Below are positions 24,617 through 34,873 of a DNA stretch of 38,281 bases, in pieces (the first letter of the stretch is position 1; every line of letters begins with the position of its first letter). The stretch spans positions 1-38,281 of the forward strand of contig CAJXPG010000019.1 in NCBI GenBank assembly GCA_913057925.1. Reading direction: 5' to 3'. The position numbers and the translations under genes were made by a program. The notes beneath the pieces were generated by a model, which saw nothing but the letters and a program-made list of their open reading frames with translations, searched no databases and was not told the origin of the DNA. This DNA is from an uncultured Colwellia sp. Lineage in GTDB: Bacteria; Pseudomonadota; Gammaproteobacteria; Enterobacterales; Alteromonadaceae.

Positions 24617-25606
24617 ATGAGCGTAAATACCTCATCTAACGACACCTCAGCTAACAATGCCAGTGCTAAAACAGACTCAGCTATCTATGTTGATTTAAAT
24701 GCATTACGCCGCTTAAAATATAAAGCTAAAGGCTTCTCTTTTAATGCACAGCAGCCGGCAAATAGTGCCCTCAGTGGTAAAAATGTATCAAAACTTCGCG
24801 GTCGCGGGCTGAACTTTGAAGAGCTACGCCATTATCGCCCAGGCGATGATATTCGTTCGATGGACTGGAAAGTCACGCAACGAACCGGCAAGCCCCATAT
24901 TAAAGTGTTTACTGAAGAGCGTGAACGCAATGTATTTTTAGCCATTGACCAGCGTATGACGATGTTCTTTGGTAGTTCAAATAAAATGAAGTCGGTTATT
25001 GCCGCTGAACTAGCTGCGCTTATTGCGTGGCAAATCAGTGATAGTGGTGATCGTATCGGCGCGGTTATTTACAATGATGACAAAACCAAGGTTATACCCG
25101 CTAAACGTGGTAGACAGCACGTAGTTAATTTGCTCAGCGAAGTCATTAAGAAAAACCATCAATTGTCTATCGAAAATTCTCTCTCGCAACACAACAATGA
25201 CAGTGATTCATATAACCAGATGCTAGCAACACTTAATAAAGTATCTAATCACAATGCACTGATAATTCTCATTGGCGACGGCCATGGTTTCAATGATAAA
25301 AGCATTGATTATATTAAACAACTTAGACAACACAATGAAGTAATCGCCTGTCATATCTCAGATCCGCTTGAAATAGAGCTACCCAAAATGTCACAAATGG
25401 TGGTCAGTGACGGCAAGCAACAAATTCAGTTTTCATCAGACAATAAAAAGGTCCAAGAAAACTACCAAGTAGAGATTACTCGACAACTAGAGAGTTATGT
25501 TAAAGCCGCTAAAAAATATCGGATCCCGCTTATCGAAATTGACACTATCACGGCAGTGGAACTTCAATTGCGAAAAGCACTTGGCGTGAAGGTAGGAAAA
25601 AGCTAA
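24617..25606 (+). CDS. DUF58 domain protein (MoxR operon)
   Basis: A 329-residue protein with the DUF58 core at about 60-120: RGRGLNFEELRHYRPGDD, SMDWKVTQRTGKPHIKVF and EERERNVFLAIDQRMTMFFG. DUF58 is a VWA-like fold. The strand that would carry the MIDAS motif here reads DQRMT instead of DxSxS, so metal-dependent binding through it is doubtful. No membrane helix or signal peptide is evident, so it should be cytoplasmic. DUF58 proteins nearly always accompany MoxR ATPases and presumably link the ATPase to the VWA partners. The gene starts nine bases after moxR, and its stop shares one base with the next ATG (TAATG). Confidence 0.92.
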   Translation: MSVNTSSNDTSANNASAKTDSAIYVDLNALRRLKYKAKGFSFNAQQPANSALSGKNVSKLRGRGLNFEELRHYRPGDDIRSMDWKVTQRTGKPHIKVFTEERERNVFLAIDQRMTMFFGSSNKMKSVIAAELAALIAWQISDSGDRIGAVIYNDDKTKVIPAKRGRQHVVNLLSEVIKKNHQLSIENSLSQHNNDSDSYNQMLATLNKVSNHNALIILIGDGHGFNDKSIDYIKQLRQHNEVIACHISDPLEIELPKMSQMVVSDGKQQIQFSSDNKKVQENYQVEITRQLESYVKAAKKYRIPLIEIDTITAVELQLRKALGVKVGKS

Positions 25607-26196
25607 TGAGTTTTGCAAAACCTTGGGGAAACTACCTACTTGACGGCATTAAAGAAACAATTGCCCCTGAAGCGATTAGCTTTTGGCCGCAAACTATCGC
25701 TTGGCAAGTACTCTTCATCATATTGGTTTTGTTCACACTAAAGAAGCTCTACACGCTTTGGAGAAATTACCAAGATAATGCCTATCGCCGTGAAGCCTTA
25801 GCGTGGTTAGCACAGTGCTCATTAACTAATGAAAACGATGTCAGACAACTGCCTACATTAGTGAGAAAAACCGCGATGTTAGCCAAGGAATTAACGATAA
25901 AAAATGGCGACTATGATAACGAAATCGTTGCAAGAGAAAATATCAATTACCTATCCGGCAATGATTGGACAAACTGGTTAGATAAGCAATGCGTGAAAAC
26001 GCGCTTTTCTCATGCTAACAATAACGCAAACTTCGCAATGTTATTAGCACAACTCCCTTATATTCCAACGCTGAACTTGTCCGACAACAGCGTTTCTTCA
26101 GCGTTAACTGCACTTTATCAACAAATTGAATTATGGATTAAATATCATGATATTGGCAAGGTAAGCTCAGCAGGAAGTAAGAGGGAAAATACATGA
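25606..26196 (+). CDS. DUF4381 membrane protein (MoxR operon)
   Basis: A 196-residue protein with one membrane helix (about 29-49, ending just before KKLYTLW), then a soluble helical domain. The pattern W-G-N-Y-L-L-x-I and YRREALAWL fits DUF4381, a family found in proteobacterial MoxR/Bat operons between DUF58 and the first VWA protein. Its role is unknown; it may anchor the complex at the inner membrane. Translational coupling to both neighbours is suggested by the 1-base overlap with DUF58 and the 4-base overlap with the next gene. Confidence 0.85.
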   Translation: MSFAKPWGNYLLDGIKETIAPEAISFWPQTIAWQVLFIILVLFTLKKLYTLWRNYQDNAYRREALAWLAQCSLTNENDVRQLPTLVRKTAMLAKELTIKNGDYDNEIVARENINYLSGNDWTNWLDKQCVKTRFSHANNNANFAMLLAQLPYIPTLNLSDNSVSSALTALYQQIELWIKYHDIGKVSSAGSKRENT

Positions 26197-27263
26197 TTGA
26201 ATTTGTTTACCCTTGGGCATTTATCTTAATTCCATTGCCTATTCTGGTGGTACTATTTGCCCCAGCCTATAAAGAACGTAAATCTTCAATTAAAGTGCCC
26301 TATTTCGCGCGCCTTGTCGATGTTACGGGTGAGAAACCGCAAACTGGCGCAGTACTGCTAAACCGCAATAACTTGCAGCGTTTACTGATTGCTTTTTCTT
26401 GGCTGTGTATTGTCACCGCCATTGCTAAGCCTGAAATGATTGGCGCCCCTATTAATCAAGAAAAGTCCGCCAGAGACTTAATGATAGCGGTGGATTTATC
26501 AGGCTCAATGTCCGTTGAAGATTTTACTTTACCTAACACCGACATTGCTGCTGAACCGGATGGAAAGGTGAATCGTTTAGTTGCTGTAAAAAAGGTACTA
26601 AATAACTTTGTTAAAGATCGCGAACACGACAGATTAGGTTTAATTTTATTTGGTGATGCCCCGTATCTACAAGCCCCCTTCACTGACGATATTTCGACAT
26701 GGCAAACCTTACTCAATGAAAGTGATATAGGCATGGCTGGGCAAAGTACCGCTTTTGGTGATGCAATAGGTCTCGCAATATCTGTTTTTGAGCAATCAGA
26801 GACCCAAAATAGAGTATTAATTGTATTAACCGATGGTAATGATACCGCCTCAAAAGTTCCCCCAGTAGAAGCCGCTAAAGTTGCCGCGGCCCATGATATC
26901 AAAATATATACTATCGCCATCGGCGACCCCACTGCGGTTGGAGAAGAAAAGGTAGATATTGAGGTATTAAAGTCAATGGCTGAAATTACCGGCGGTAAAA
27001 CCTTTCAAGCCTTAGACAGTGATGAATTATCACAAGTATACGCAGAAATTAACGCCCTAGAGCCACAGCAGTTTGATTCACTCTCTTTTAGACCCAGAGT
27101 AAGCATACATCACTACCCTATTGTGCTTTTTGTCAGCCTTTATCTTTTTGCTCTCTTTATCGTTAATGTCCGTATTCGTATGACACTGGCAAAGCAAGGT
27201 CACTCACAATCGGCAACGGGTAATAATGCCGATAGTAGCGAAAAGGTGGCAAACCATGATTAA
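26193..27263 (+). CDS. VWA-domain membrane protein BatA-like
   Basis: A 356-residue inner-membrane protein of the BatA type. Helices lie near 6-23 and 61-79, and one more near the C terminus (YPIVLFVSLYLFALFIV). The von Willebrand A domain between them carries an intact MIDAS motif D101-L-S103-G-S105 with later LTDGND. MIDAS metal usually mediates protein-protein binding. In Bat systems the VWA domain faces the periplasm, where it could contact exported clients. It overlaps DUF4381 by four bases, and its last codons overlap the start of the next VWA gene (ATGATTAA). Confidence 0.92.
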   Translation: MIEFVYPWAFILIPLPILVVLFAPAYKERKSSIKVPYFARLVDVTGEKPQTGAVLLNRNNLQRLLIAFSWLCIVTAIAKPEMIGAPINQEKSARDLMIAVDLSGSMSVEDFTLPNTDIAAEPDGKVNRLVAVKKVLNNFVKDREHDRLGLILFGDAPYLQAPFTDDISTWQTLLNESDIGMAGQSTAFGDAIGLAISVFEQSETQNRVLIVLTDGNDTASKVPPVEAAKVAAAHDIKIYTIAIGDPTAVGEEKVDIEVLKSMAEITGGKTFQALDSDELSQVYAEINALEPQQFDSLSFRPRVSIHHYPIVLFVSLYLFALFIVNVRIRMTLAKQGHSQSATGNNADSSEKVANHD

Positions 27264-28242
27264 TGAAATATCTCTATTTTTTAATAGTTTGCAGCACTTT
27301 CATTTTTTGCGTCCCTATTGGCTACTCGCCTTTGTAATAATTTTTTATATCATCAAGGCATTCTCCATGCGAGATGATAGCTTAGTCCAGTGGCGAAAAT
27401 TAATGTCAACACAAGTGTTGCAACACTTAACCGTTAGCGGCAATAACAGCCATTGGTTGTCACCACAGAAAATGTCACTGATTCTCGCTTTACCACTTTG
27501 TATAGTGTTGATGGGGCCTACTTGGCAGCAACAACCCTCACCATTTAGCGAAAATAACGCGCCACTAATAATTGCCTTAGATGTTTCTAAAACCATGGAG
27601 CAAAGTGATATCCAACCATCAAGGCTATTGCGTGCTAAACAAAAAATCATTGAGCTTCTAGCACTTAGAGGTGACAGTAAAACCGCATTAATTGCTTTTT
27701 CTGGTAGCGCTCATGTGGTTATGCCCATGACCAATGATAGAGAAATGATCCGTCACTTCCTCGACGCATTAAGCGAAAAAATCATGCCAATACCAGGCAA
27801 ATTACCTGAATCAATATTGCCATTAACTGAAGCCTTACTTAAACCTTCGACAGTCCCAGGTACGGTGTTATTAGTTGGCGATGGCGCAACCAGTAATACG
27901 GTTGATGCATTTAAACAGAATTTTTCTCAACAATCTGCTCAACTTGTTGTTTGGGGAATAGGTAGAGAAGCTAGCAATGAAGATACCGCAGAGCTAAATA
28001 CCGATATAATACCAATACAATTAGCGCAACTTGAGGCATTAGCCAATCAAAGTAATGGTCGATTAATATTGATGACTGACGATAAAAGTGATGTTTACCG
28101 AGTGAATACTTATATTAAATACAATCTTGTTATCGTCGATGACAACAGTAGACCTTGGCATGATTCAGGCTATCCCATGGTGTTCGTCGTTGCGGCAATA
28201 TTTTTGTTCTGGTTTAGAAAAGGCTGGACATTGCAATGGTAA
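27256..28242 (+). CDS. VWA-domain membrane protein BatB-like
   Basis: A 328-residue second VWA protein with helices near 20-36 and 72-88 and one at the C terminus (MVFVVAAIFLFWF). The metal motif reads D109-V-S111-K-T113, so Thr replaces the last Ser of the usual DxSxS; metal binding is still possible. I chose the ATG at 27256 because AAGGTGG stands before it and it overlaps the batA-like stop; a frame extension to 27226 lies inside the previous gene. BatA/BatB pairs are thought to form a membrane complex that MoxR remodels. It overlaps the TPR gene by seven bases. Confidence 0.9.
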   Translation: MINEISLFFNSLQHFHFLRPYWLLAFVIIFYIIKAFSMRDDSLVQWRKLMSTQVLQHLTVSGNNSHWLSPQKMSLILALPLCIVLMGPTWQQQPSPFSENNAPLIIALDVSKTMEQSDIQPSRLLRAKQKIIELLALRGDSKTALIAFSGSAHVVMPMTNDREMIRHFLDALSEKIMPIPGKLPESILPLTEALLKPSTVPGTVLLVGDGATSNTVDAFKQNFSQQSAQLVVWGIGREASNEDTAELNTDIIPIQLAQLEALANQSNGRLILMTDDKSDVYRVNTYIKYNLVIVDDNSRPWHDSGYPMVFVVAAIFLFWFRKGWTLQW

Positions 28243-28985
28243 AAATTATTTCGTCTCTTACGAAAAAACAGCTAGTGATTACCAGCATAATCGGCTTTAG
28301 TCTCTTTGCTTATTTTAAGCCTCAACAGTTTACTGATTTATGGTTGACCCGAGACCAACAAGGCCAAATTCTTTTTAATTTTGGCCATTACCAACAAGCA
28401 AGTAACACCTTCAAAAGCACGCAATGGCAAGCATATAGTAACTATGGTGCAGAGCAATATAAGAACGCCGCCACCTTATATGCTCAGTTCAATGATATTG
28501 ATAGTCAAATTGCCAAAGCAAATGCCCTCGCCCATGGCAGAGAATACGTGACAGCACGAGATTTATATCAACAAGTGTTAGCTGCTGCCCCCAACAACAC
28601 TGCGGCTAAAACCAATATTGCCATAGTGCAAGCAATTATCGATGAAGTTAACCGTTTATCCGAGAGCCAACGTGCAGAAGAAGGCGAATCAATAAAAGAG
28701 CTTGGCGATGAGCCGCAAACGGGTGATGGTGCTGAACGTAAAGAAGCGCCAAAAGAACAAGAAATTGAACAACTCAGTGCAGAGCAGTTACTGCTTGACC
28801 CGAGTTTAAATGAGATGTGGTTAAGACAAGTACAAAAAAATCCAGCCAACTTCTTGTCACAAAAGTTTTATATGCAACAAGCGCTAAAGAAACAGCAAGC
28901 AACTGAACAAAAACAAGAAGAAACACAAGAAGAAACACAAGAGCAAACCAACAAAGAAGCTCAAGGAGATGGCAATGTTAACTAA
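28236..28985 (+). CDS. TPR-repeat protein BatC-like
   Basis: A 249-residue protein with one N-terminal membrane helix (about 12-26) and then tetratricopeptide repeats (about 35-140: ILFNFGHYQQASNTFK, YKNAATLYAQ, ARDLYQQVLAAAPNN). The rest is charged and low in complexity, with a DPSLNEMWLRQVQKNPANFL segment conserved in BatC-type proteins near 185-205. The tail is Gln/Glu-rich and encoded by a 12-base tandem repeat (28913-28948). It probably acts as a periplasmic scaffold for the VWA proteins. It overlaps both neighbouring genes. Confidence 0.88.
   Translation: MVKIISSLTKKQLVITSIIGFSLFAYFKPQQFTDLWLTRDQQGQILFNFGHYQQASNTFKSTQWQAYSNYGAEQYKNAATLYAQFNDIDSQIAKANALAHGREYVTARDLYQQVLAAAPNNTAAKTNIAIVQAIIDEVNRLSESQRAEEGESIKELGDEPQTGDGAERKEAPKEQEIEQLSAEQLLLDPSLNEMWLRQVQKNPANFLSQKFYMQQALKKQQATEQKQEETQEETQEQTNKEAQGDGNVN
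28913..28948 (+). repeat. 12-base tandem repeat inside the TPR gene
   Basis: ACAAGAAGAAAC occurs twice in tandem and a third copy follows with two changes. It encodes a QEET-type repeat in the low-complexity tail. The frame is kept if copies are gained or lost, so tail length may vary between strains. Confidence 0.8.
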
Positions 28986-30369
28986 ACCTTTATGTTGCAT
29001 AATTTTATGCTTCTTTTGTTTTGGCATATCACCATTAACTGTCTTGGCAAATCAAACTGACACGCTATTATCAAATGAAGACACTGTCACCATTGATGAT
29101 CTGCTCAGTCAGGATAAGCTTTCCGTCAGCCTCAAAGTAAATCAAAAGTCCCAACAAATAGTCGGTCAAGCATTAGTATTAAGTATCGAAGTTGCAACCG
29201 ACCGATGGTTCGCTAAAGGCAGCAGCATAGAAAGCTTTAATCTCGCAAACACGGTCATGCAGGCTAATAATGTTCAAACCATCAACGGCAGTAAACGCAT
29301 TAATGGTCAAACATGGGCAACACAAACCCATGAAATCACTTTATATCCAACAAGTGCAGGTATTTTCCAAGTTGCACCTATTACGCTTGATGTTTCAATA
29401 AACAGCGAACAAAACGGTATTATTAATGGGAAGCTAAGCACGCAGCTTATCGAATTCGCCGTTGACTTGCCTAAAGCACTTGTTGGCATAGAAAATTTTA
29501 TCGTCTCTCCTGACGTTACGCTTAACATTGATGGTCAGTTTGATGATAAAAAAGACTACGCTATAGGTGAAGCCATCACTCAAACCATCGTCATTACCGC
29601 CAGTAATACGCCAGCAATGATGATACCAGAGCTTAATATCAATCACGGTAAAGGTGCAGAGCATGACGATGCGATACTTGATGGAATAAGTATTTACCGC
29701 AAACCTGCACAGGTTTTTGATGAATCTAACCGCGGCACTTTATTAGGAACCCGAATAGAAGAGTTCACTTACATTTTTGAAAAAGCAGGCAAGTACGAAA
29801 TTACTGAACGCACTATTTACTGGTGGAATACTCAAAGTAATAGCTTAGAAGCGTTAGTGATCCCAGCGTCAACTTGGACAGTCTCTTCTGGTAGCTTCGC
29901 TTCAGCAGCAAGCACAAGGTCTGCACTAACTAATTTAACGCTTAATACCAGTGTGGTACTCGTTATTGTTGCCTTGCTTGTTATTGTGCTAATGGTTTGG
30001 TTATTCGTTAAGTACTTTAAATTGATTAAAGCTTTTTATATTAAAGTTACTCACTACCAACAAAGGCAAATAAAAAAACGCTTTTTCAAAGCTATTATTC
30101 AAAAAGAGTACCTTGCTGCAAATCAGTACCTATTTCAATATGCCTTATCAACAAAAAAAGCCAAGCAGCTACAACATATGCCCTATGCAATCGCATTGAA
30201 CAAAGTAGCCTTTGCTAAAGAGTCTGTCAGTCAAAAGGAAAGCTCATTAAGTATTGATATAAGCGATGCTAAGGCATTAATTAAACAAATAGACACCATG
30301 AGCGAAACAAAAGTTAACCAAGCTTATTTTAGCTCTGACAAGCCAATAGCGCTGAACAAAAGTTCATAA
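28975..30369 (+). CDS. BatD-like protein (oxygen-tolerance/BatD family)
   Basis: A 464-residue exported membrane protein. Residues 1-25 are a signal peptide with several Cys (CCIILCFFCFG), the mature part to about 320 consists of β-sandwich domains typical of BatD (SVSLKVNQKSQQIVGQALVLSIEV near the start), a helix spans about 326-346, and a cytoplasmic tail of about 115 residues follows. I chose the ATG at 28975 because AAGGAG lies exactly six bases before it; the ATG at 28969 is too close. BatD is the usual last gene of Bat operons. It overlaps the TPR gene and ends at a strong bidirectional terminator, so the operon runs from 23633 to about 30464. Confidence 0.9.
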   Translation: MLTKPLCCIILCFFCFGISPLTVLANQTDTLLSNEDTVTIDDLLSQDKLSVSLKVNQKSQQIVGQALVLSIEVATDRWFAKGSSIESFNLANTVMQANNVQTINGSKRINGQTWATQTHEITLYPTSAGIFQVAPITLDVSINSEQNGIINGKLSTQLIEFAVDLPKALVGIENFIVSPDVTLNIDGQFDDKKDYAIGEAITQTIVITASNTPAMMIPELNINHGKGAEHDDAILDGISIYRKPAQVFDESNRGTLLGTRIEEFTYIFEKAGKYEITERTIYWWNTQSNSLEALVIPASTWTVSSGSFASAASTRSALTNLTLNTSVVLVIVALLVIVLMVWLFVKYFKLIKAFYIKVTHYQQRQIKKRFFKAIIQKEYLAANQYLFQYALSTKKAKQLQHMPYAIALNKVAFAKESVSQKESSLSIDISDAKALIKQIDTMSETKVNQAYFSSDKPIALNKSS

Positions 30370-30431
30370 CAGCAATAAGCGCTAGTTATTAGATAAAAAC
30401 CTCTGTCTTGTCTTGATAATTTAACAAATAA

Positions 30432-30464
30432 AAACCCGCATAAGCTTATCGCTTATGCGGGTTT
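30432..30464. terminator. Bidirectional terminator between the Bat operon and ihfA
   Basis: AAACCCGCATAAGC pairs perfectly with GCTTATGCGGGTTT over 14 bp around TTATC. A T-rich tract follows on the plus strand, and on the minus strand the stem is followed by TTATTTG. It can end both the batD-like gene and the convergent ihfA unit. Confidence 0.93.
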
Positions 30465-30530
30465 ATTTTTATCTGCAAAGTACCCTTGAACTACATCAAC
30501 AAAAACTTGCTATTGTAGTTTGGTAAATAA

Positions 30531-30824
30531 CTAATCGCTATTACCGTCTTCAACTCGACTTTTCAATTTCTGACCGGGTCTAAAGGTCACGACCTTTCGG
30601 GCTGAAATTGGAATGTCTTCACCGGTTTTAGGGTTTCGACCTGGACGCTCGCTTTTTTGACGTAAGTCGAAATTACCAAAACCAGAAAGCTTTACTTGCT
30701 CGCCACTTTCTAACGTTTCGCGAATTTCTTCAAAAAAGATCTCAACCATATCTTTTGCGTCACGCTTGCTCAGCCCAACTTTTTCAAATAAATGTTCTGC
30801 TACTTCTGCTTTGGTAAGCGCCAT
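30531..30824 (-). CDS. ihfA: Integration host factor alpha subunit
   Basis: A 97-residue DNA-bending protein nearly identical over most of its length to E. coli IHF-alpha: it opens [13 protein letters not shown], contains [12 protein letters not shown] and the DNA-intercalating arm [14 protein letters not shown], and ends GQKLKSRVE. With IHF-beta it bends DNA at specific sites in recombination, replication and promoter architecture. It starts three bases after the pheT stop, the standard pheS-pheT-ihfA order of gammaproteobacteria. Confidence 0.97.
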   Translation of the reverse strand: MALTKAEVAEHLFEKVGLSKRDAKDMVEIFFEEIRETLESGEQVKLSGFGNFDLRQKSERPGRNPKTGEDIPISARKVVTFRPGQKLKSRVEDGNSD

Positions 30825-30827
30825 TGC

Positions 30828-33251
30828 TTAGTCCCTCAGTGATGCATTTAACTCTGATTTTAAGGTTTCAACAACTCTATCGATAACATCAGTGATGTCT
30901 TTTTCTTCAAGAGTCTTATTGGTATCTTGTAAAACCAAGGCTATTGCTAGACTCTTAAAACCGTCATCTACGCCTTGACCTTGGTATACATCGAATAAGT
31001 TTAGATCAATTAAATAATTTCCGCCAACCTTTTCAATAAGTTGTATCACTTTTTTTGCATCAACATCTTCTTTAACCACGATTGCCAAGTCACGGCGATT
31101 AGCAGGGAAGCGAGAGATATCAGTGGCTTCAGGGATTTTTTGCACTAGTACTTCAGACAATAAAAGTTCGAAAACTAAAGTACGACCATTTAGCCCTAAT
31201 TTCCTTTCTAATTCAGGGTGTAAGGTTCCAACGCAACCTACATAAACTCCATTTTTGGTAATTTGCGCAGTTTGACCCGGATGTAATGCGGCAACTTCAG
31301 CTTTTGAAAATTCATATTCACTGGCATTTGCCGTCAGTGCGAGTAATGCTTCAACATCACCTTTAGCATCATAAAAATCAGTTGCTGCTTTTTCCATGCT
31401 CCAATGTTCATCAACACGAAGGCCACTTACAACACCTGCCATCATATTTTGCTGACGTACACCGTTTTCTGCACTTTCATCAGGAACAAAACGTAAACCT
31501 GTTTCAAACAAGCGAACACGACCTTGTTGACGGTTTTGGTTATAGGCCATTGATTGCAATAAGCCCGTCCATAAACTTAGACGCATTACTGACATTTCAG
31601 ATGAAATAGGATGAGGTAATGTCATCACAGCTTCGTCTGGATGTAATAAACTTTGTACTTTCGGGTCAACAAAGCTGTAAGTAATCGCTTCTTGATAATC
31701 ACGATTAACTAAGGTTTGTTTTAAGCTTGCTAAAGAAAGTTTCGCTTCTTTGTTATCAACCATTTTCAACGTTGCTTTAGGGGCAATGTTAGGAATATTG
31801 TTATAACCAAAAATACGCGCTACTTCTTCAATTAAATCCACTTCGATTTTGATATCAAAACGATAAGCAGGTACTACAACAGACCAGACTTTATCTTGTG
31901 CATCACCGTTTACACTCACAACAAAGCCAAGGCGTGTTAGGATTTCAGTAACTTTATCATCTTCAATATGATGACCAATGCGGCTATCTAATTTTTCACG
32001 ACGTAAGCTAACATCTTTTACTTGCGGGATATTGTCATCAGATTTAGCTTCAACAACAGGTCCTGCTTGACCACCTACAATCTCAAGTAATAACTGAGTT
32101 GCTCGTTCAATCGCGTCAAATTGTAACGTTGGGTCAATACCACGCTCGTAGCGATGTGAAGAATCGGTATGTAAACCGTATTGACGTGCTTTACCTAAAA
32201 TAGCTAATGGTGCAAAGAAAGCACTCTCTAGGAAGATATCTGTGCTTTCATTTGTAACACCAGATTCAAGACCGCCAAAAATACCAGCCATTGCTAAGGC
32301 TTTGCTGTCATCAGCAATCACTAAAGTGCTTTCTTTTAGCGTTACTTCATTTTCATCTAATAAAGTAAGCTTTTCATCTTTATTCGCAAAACGAACGTTA
32401 ATGCCGCCGTCTAACTTAGCTAAGTCAAATGCATGCATTGGATGGCCCAATTCAAGCAAGATGTAGTTAGTGACATCAACAACAGGATCAATTGAGCGAG
32501 TACCACAACGACGTAGCTTTTCTACCATCCAAAGTGGCGTTTGTGCATTTGGGTTAATGCCTTTAATCACACGGCCTAAATAACGCGGACATGCTTCACC
32601 CGCTTCAATATTGATGGCTAGTACATCATCTATAGTCGGTGTTGTATTGTTAATTTCAGGCTCAGTTACTGATAAAGAGTTAAGCACGCCTACTTCACGT
32701 GCTAAACCTTTGATACCTAGACAGTCACCACGGTTAGCGGTTAAATCAACATCAATGGTTACATCATTTAAGTCTAAGTATTCACGTACACAAGTACCTA
32801 ATGGCGCATCAGAAGCTAGTTCCATAATACCAGCAGAGTCTTCTGCTAAGCCAATTTCCGACTCGCTACACAGCATACCAAATGAAGGCACGCCGCGTAA
32901 TTTAGCCTTTTTAATTTTAAAATCGCCTGGCAGTACCGCGCCAACTGTAGCAACGGCAACTTTTAAACCTAAACGACAGTTTTTAGCGCCACACACGATA
33001 TCAACTAACTCACCTTTTTCAACGGTGGCAGAGCTGTAATCGCCTAAGCTAATTTTTGTGACTTGTAATTTATCCGCATCAGGATGTGGTCCACATTCAA
33101 CCACTTCACCAATAACCACACCAGTAAATTCACCGGCAACAGGATCAACGCCGTCTACTTCAAGACCAGCCATAGTAATTTGATGAGCTAACTCATCTGA
33201 AGAAAGTGCAGGATTTACCCACTCACGTAACCAAGATTCACTAAATTTCAT
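30828..33251 (-). CDS. pheT: Phenylalanine-tRNA ligase beta subunit
   Basis: An 807-residue subunit of the α2β2 enzyme that charges tRNA-Phe. An N-terminal EMAP-like tRNA-binding domain is seen in [23 protein letters not shown], then the B3/B4 editing domain ([11 protein letters not shown] near 365), B5, and a C-terminal ferredoxin-like anticodon-binding domain ([14 protein letters not shown] near 710). The length is usual for the family (E. coli 795). The gene lies 12 bases after pheS and three before ihfA. Confidence 0.97.
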   Translation of the reverse strand: MKFSESWLREWVNPALSSDELAHQITMAGLEVDGVDPVAGEFTGVVIGEVVECGPHPDADKLQVTKISLGDYSSATVEKGELVDIVCGAKNCRLGLKVAVATVGAVLPGDFKIKKAKLRGVPSFGMLCSESEIGLAEDSAGIMELASDAPLGTCVREYLDLNDVTIDVDLTANRGDCLGIKGLAREVGVLNSLSVTEPEINNTTPTIDDVLAINIEAGEACPRYLGRVIKGINPNAQTPLWMVEKLRRCGTRSIDPVVDVTNYILLELGHPMHAFDLAKLDGGINVRFANKDEKLTLLDENEVTLKESTLVIADDSKALAMAGIFGGLESGVTNESTDIFLESAFFAPLAILGKARQYGLHTDSSHRYERGIDPTLQFDAIERATQLLLEIVGGQAGPVVEAKSDDNIPQVKDVSLRREKLDSRIGHHIEDDKVTEILTRLGFVVSVNGDAQDKVWSVVVPAYRFDIKIEVDLIEEVARIFGYNNIPNIAPKATLKMVDNKEAKLSLASLKQTLVNRDYQEAITYSFVDPKVQSLLHPDEAVMTLPHPISSEMSVMRLSLWTGLLQSMAYNQNRQQGRVRLFETGLRFVPDESAENGVRQQNMMAGVVSGLRVDEHWSMEKAATDFYDAKGDVEALLALTANASEYEFSKAEVAALHPGQTAQITKNGVYVGCVGTLHPELERKLGLNGRTLVFELLLSEVLVQKIPEATDISRFPANRRDLAIVVKEDVDAKKVIQLIEKVGGNYLIDLNLFDVYQGQGVDDGFKSLAIALVLQDTNKTLEEKDITDVIDRVVETLKSELNASLRD

Positions 33252-33263
33252 TATGAGTTATTC

Positions 33264-34307
<1,044 letters not shown>

Positions 34308-34485
34308 TTAAAAGTTCGCCAGCAAAGGCATTTATCAATAAGACTAATTCGAATAATAAAAATGGCACTGATTTTACACGAAAACTAATGTTTAGGTAGC
34401 TTTAGCTAGCAGAAATAGTCGCTTTTTTACGAGAAAAGCTAAAATTTGCTTTGTTTGGCGAAAGCCAAGGTGGAATAAACGATAA

Positions 34486-34491
34486 ATTATA
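34486..34491 (-). promoter_or_regulatory. Probable -10 of the pheS promoter
   Basis: On the minus strand TATAAT is preceded 18 bases upstream by TTAACT, a partial -35. It implies a 5' leader of about 220 bases before pheS. The leader holds short hairpins (34455-34468 and 34421-34439), but I found no Phe-rich leader peptide like pheM. Confidence 0.45.
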
Positions 34492-34532
34492 CAAAATACT
34501 GCTGAGATTAGTTAAAAACGATAAAAGTGTTA

Positions 34533-34778
34533 TTAACTCTTCGGAGTTTTGCTAGCTAGCTCTGCTTCTCGCTTCATCAAAAGAAATGTCAGATACATTT
34601 TGGTTGGTAATGAAAAAATTAACCCTAGCGCGATACACAAGGCACTGATGATAATACCTCTCACCCCAAGAGAATGCATATAATCACTAAACATATGAAA
34701 ATAAATGCCCAGTGAGATCAAGCACAGTCCAAGAATAATTGAGCTTTTTAATAACAGGATTAAGCGCTGCTCTGACAT
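34533..34778 (-). CDS. Small two-helix membrane protein, unidentified
   Basis: An 81-residue protein with two hydrophobic helices (about 8-28, LLLKSSIILGLCLISLGIY, and about 40-61, VRGIIISALCIALGLIFSL), then a short charged tail (MKREAELASKTPKS). I do not recognise the family. I chose the ATG at 34778 because GGAGA stands five bases before it; an upstream in-frame ATG at 34799 has no ribosome site. It lies between ydiJ and pheS on the same strand, with about 95 bases to ydiJ. Confidence 0.7.
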   Translation of the reverse strand: MSEQRLILLLKSSIILGLCLISLGIYFHMFSDYMHSLGVRGIIISALCIALGLIFSLPTKMYLTFLLMKREAELASKTPKS

Positions 34779-34830
34779 AAATCTCCGATGATAATTCAAG
34801 ATGAATACCGGCTATTATTTACTTAGCGAA

Positions 34831-34863
34831 CCAACAGCCTAATATTGCTATCAAAGCTGTTGG
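34831..34863. terminator. Hairpin between ydiJ and the small membrane protein gene
   Basis: CCAACAGC and GCTGTTGG form an 8-bp stem with a 17-base loop just after the ydiJ stop (minus strand). No T run follows on the minus strand, so it may be only a weak or Rho-assisted terminator or an mRNA-stabilising stem. Confidence 0.35.
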
Positions 34864-34873
34864 CCTTTAATCA

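Noticed and set aside
34308..34331. Short minus-strand frame (MPLLANF) as a pheS leader peptide
   Set aside because: It has one Phe codon, no ribosome site and no adjoining terminator/antiterminator pair, so it does not resemble pheM.
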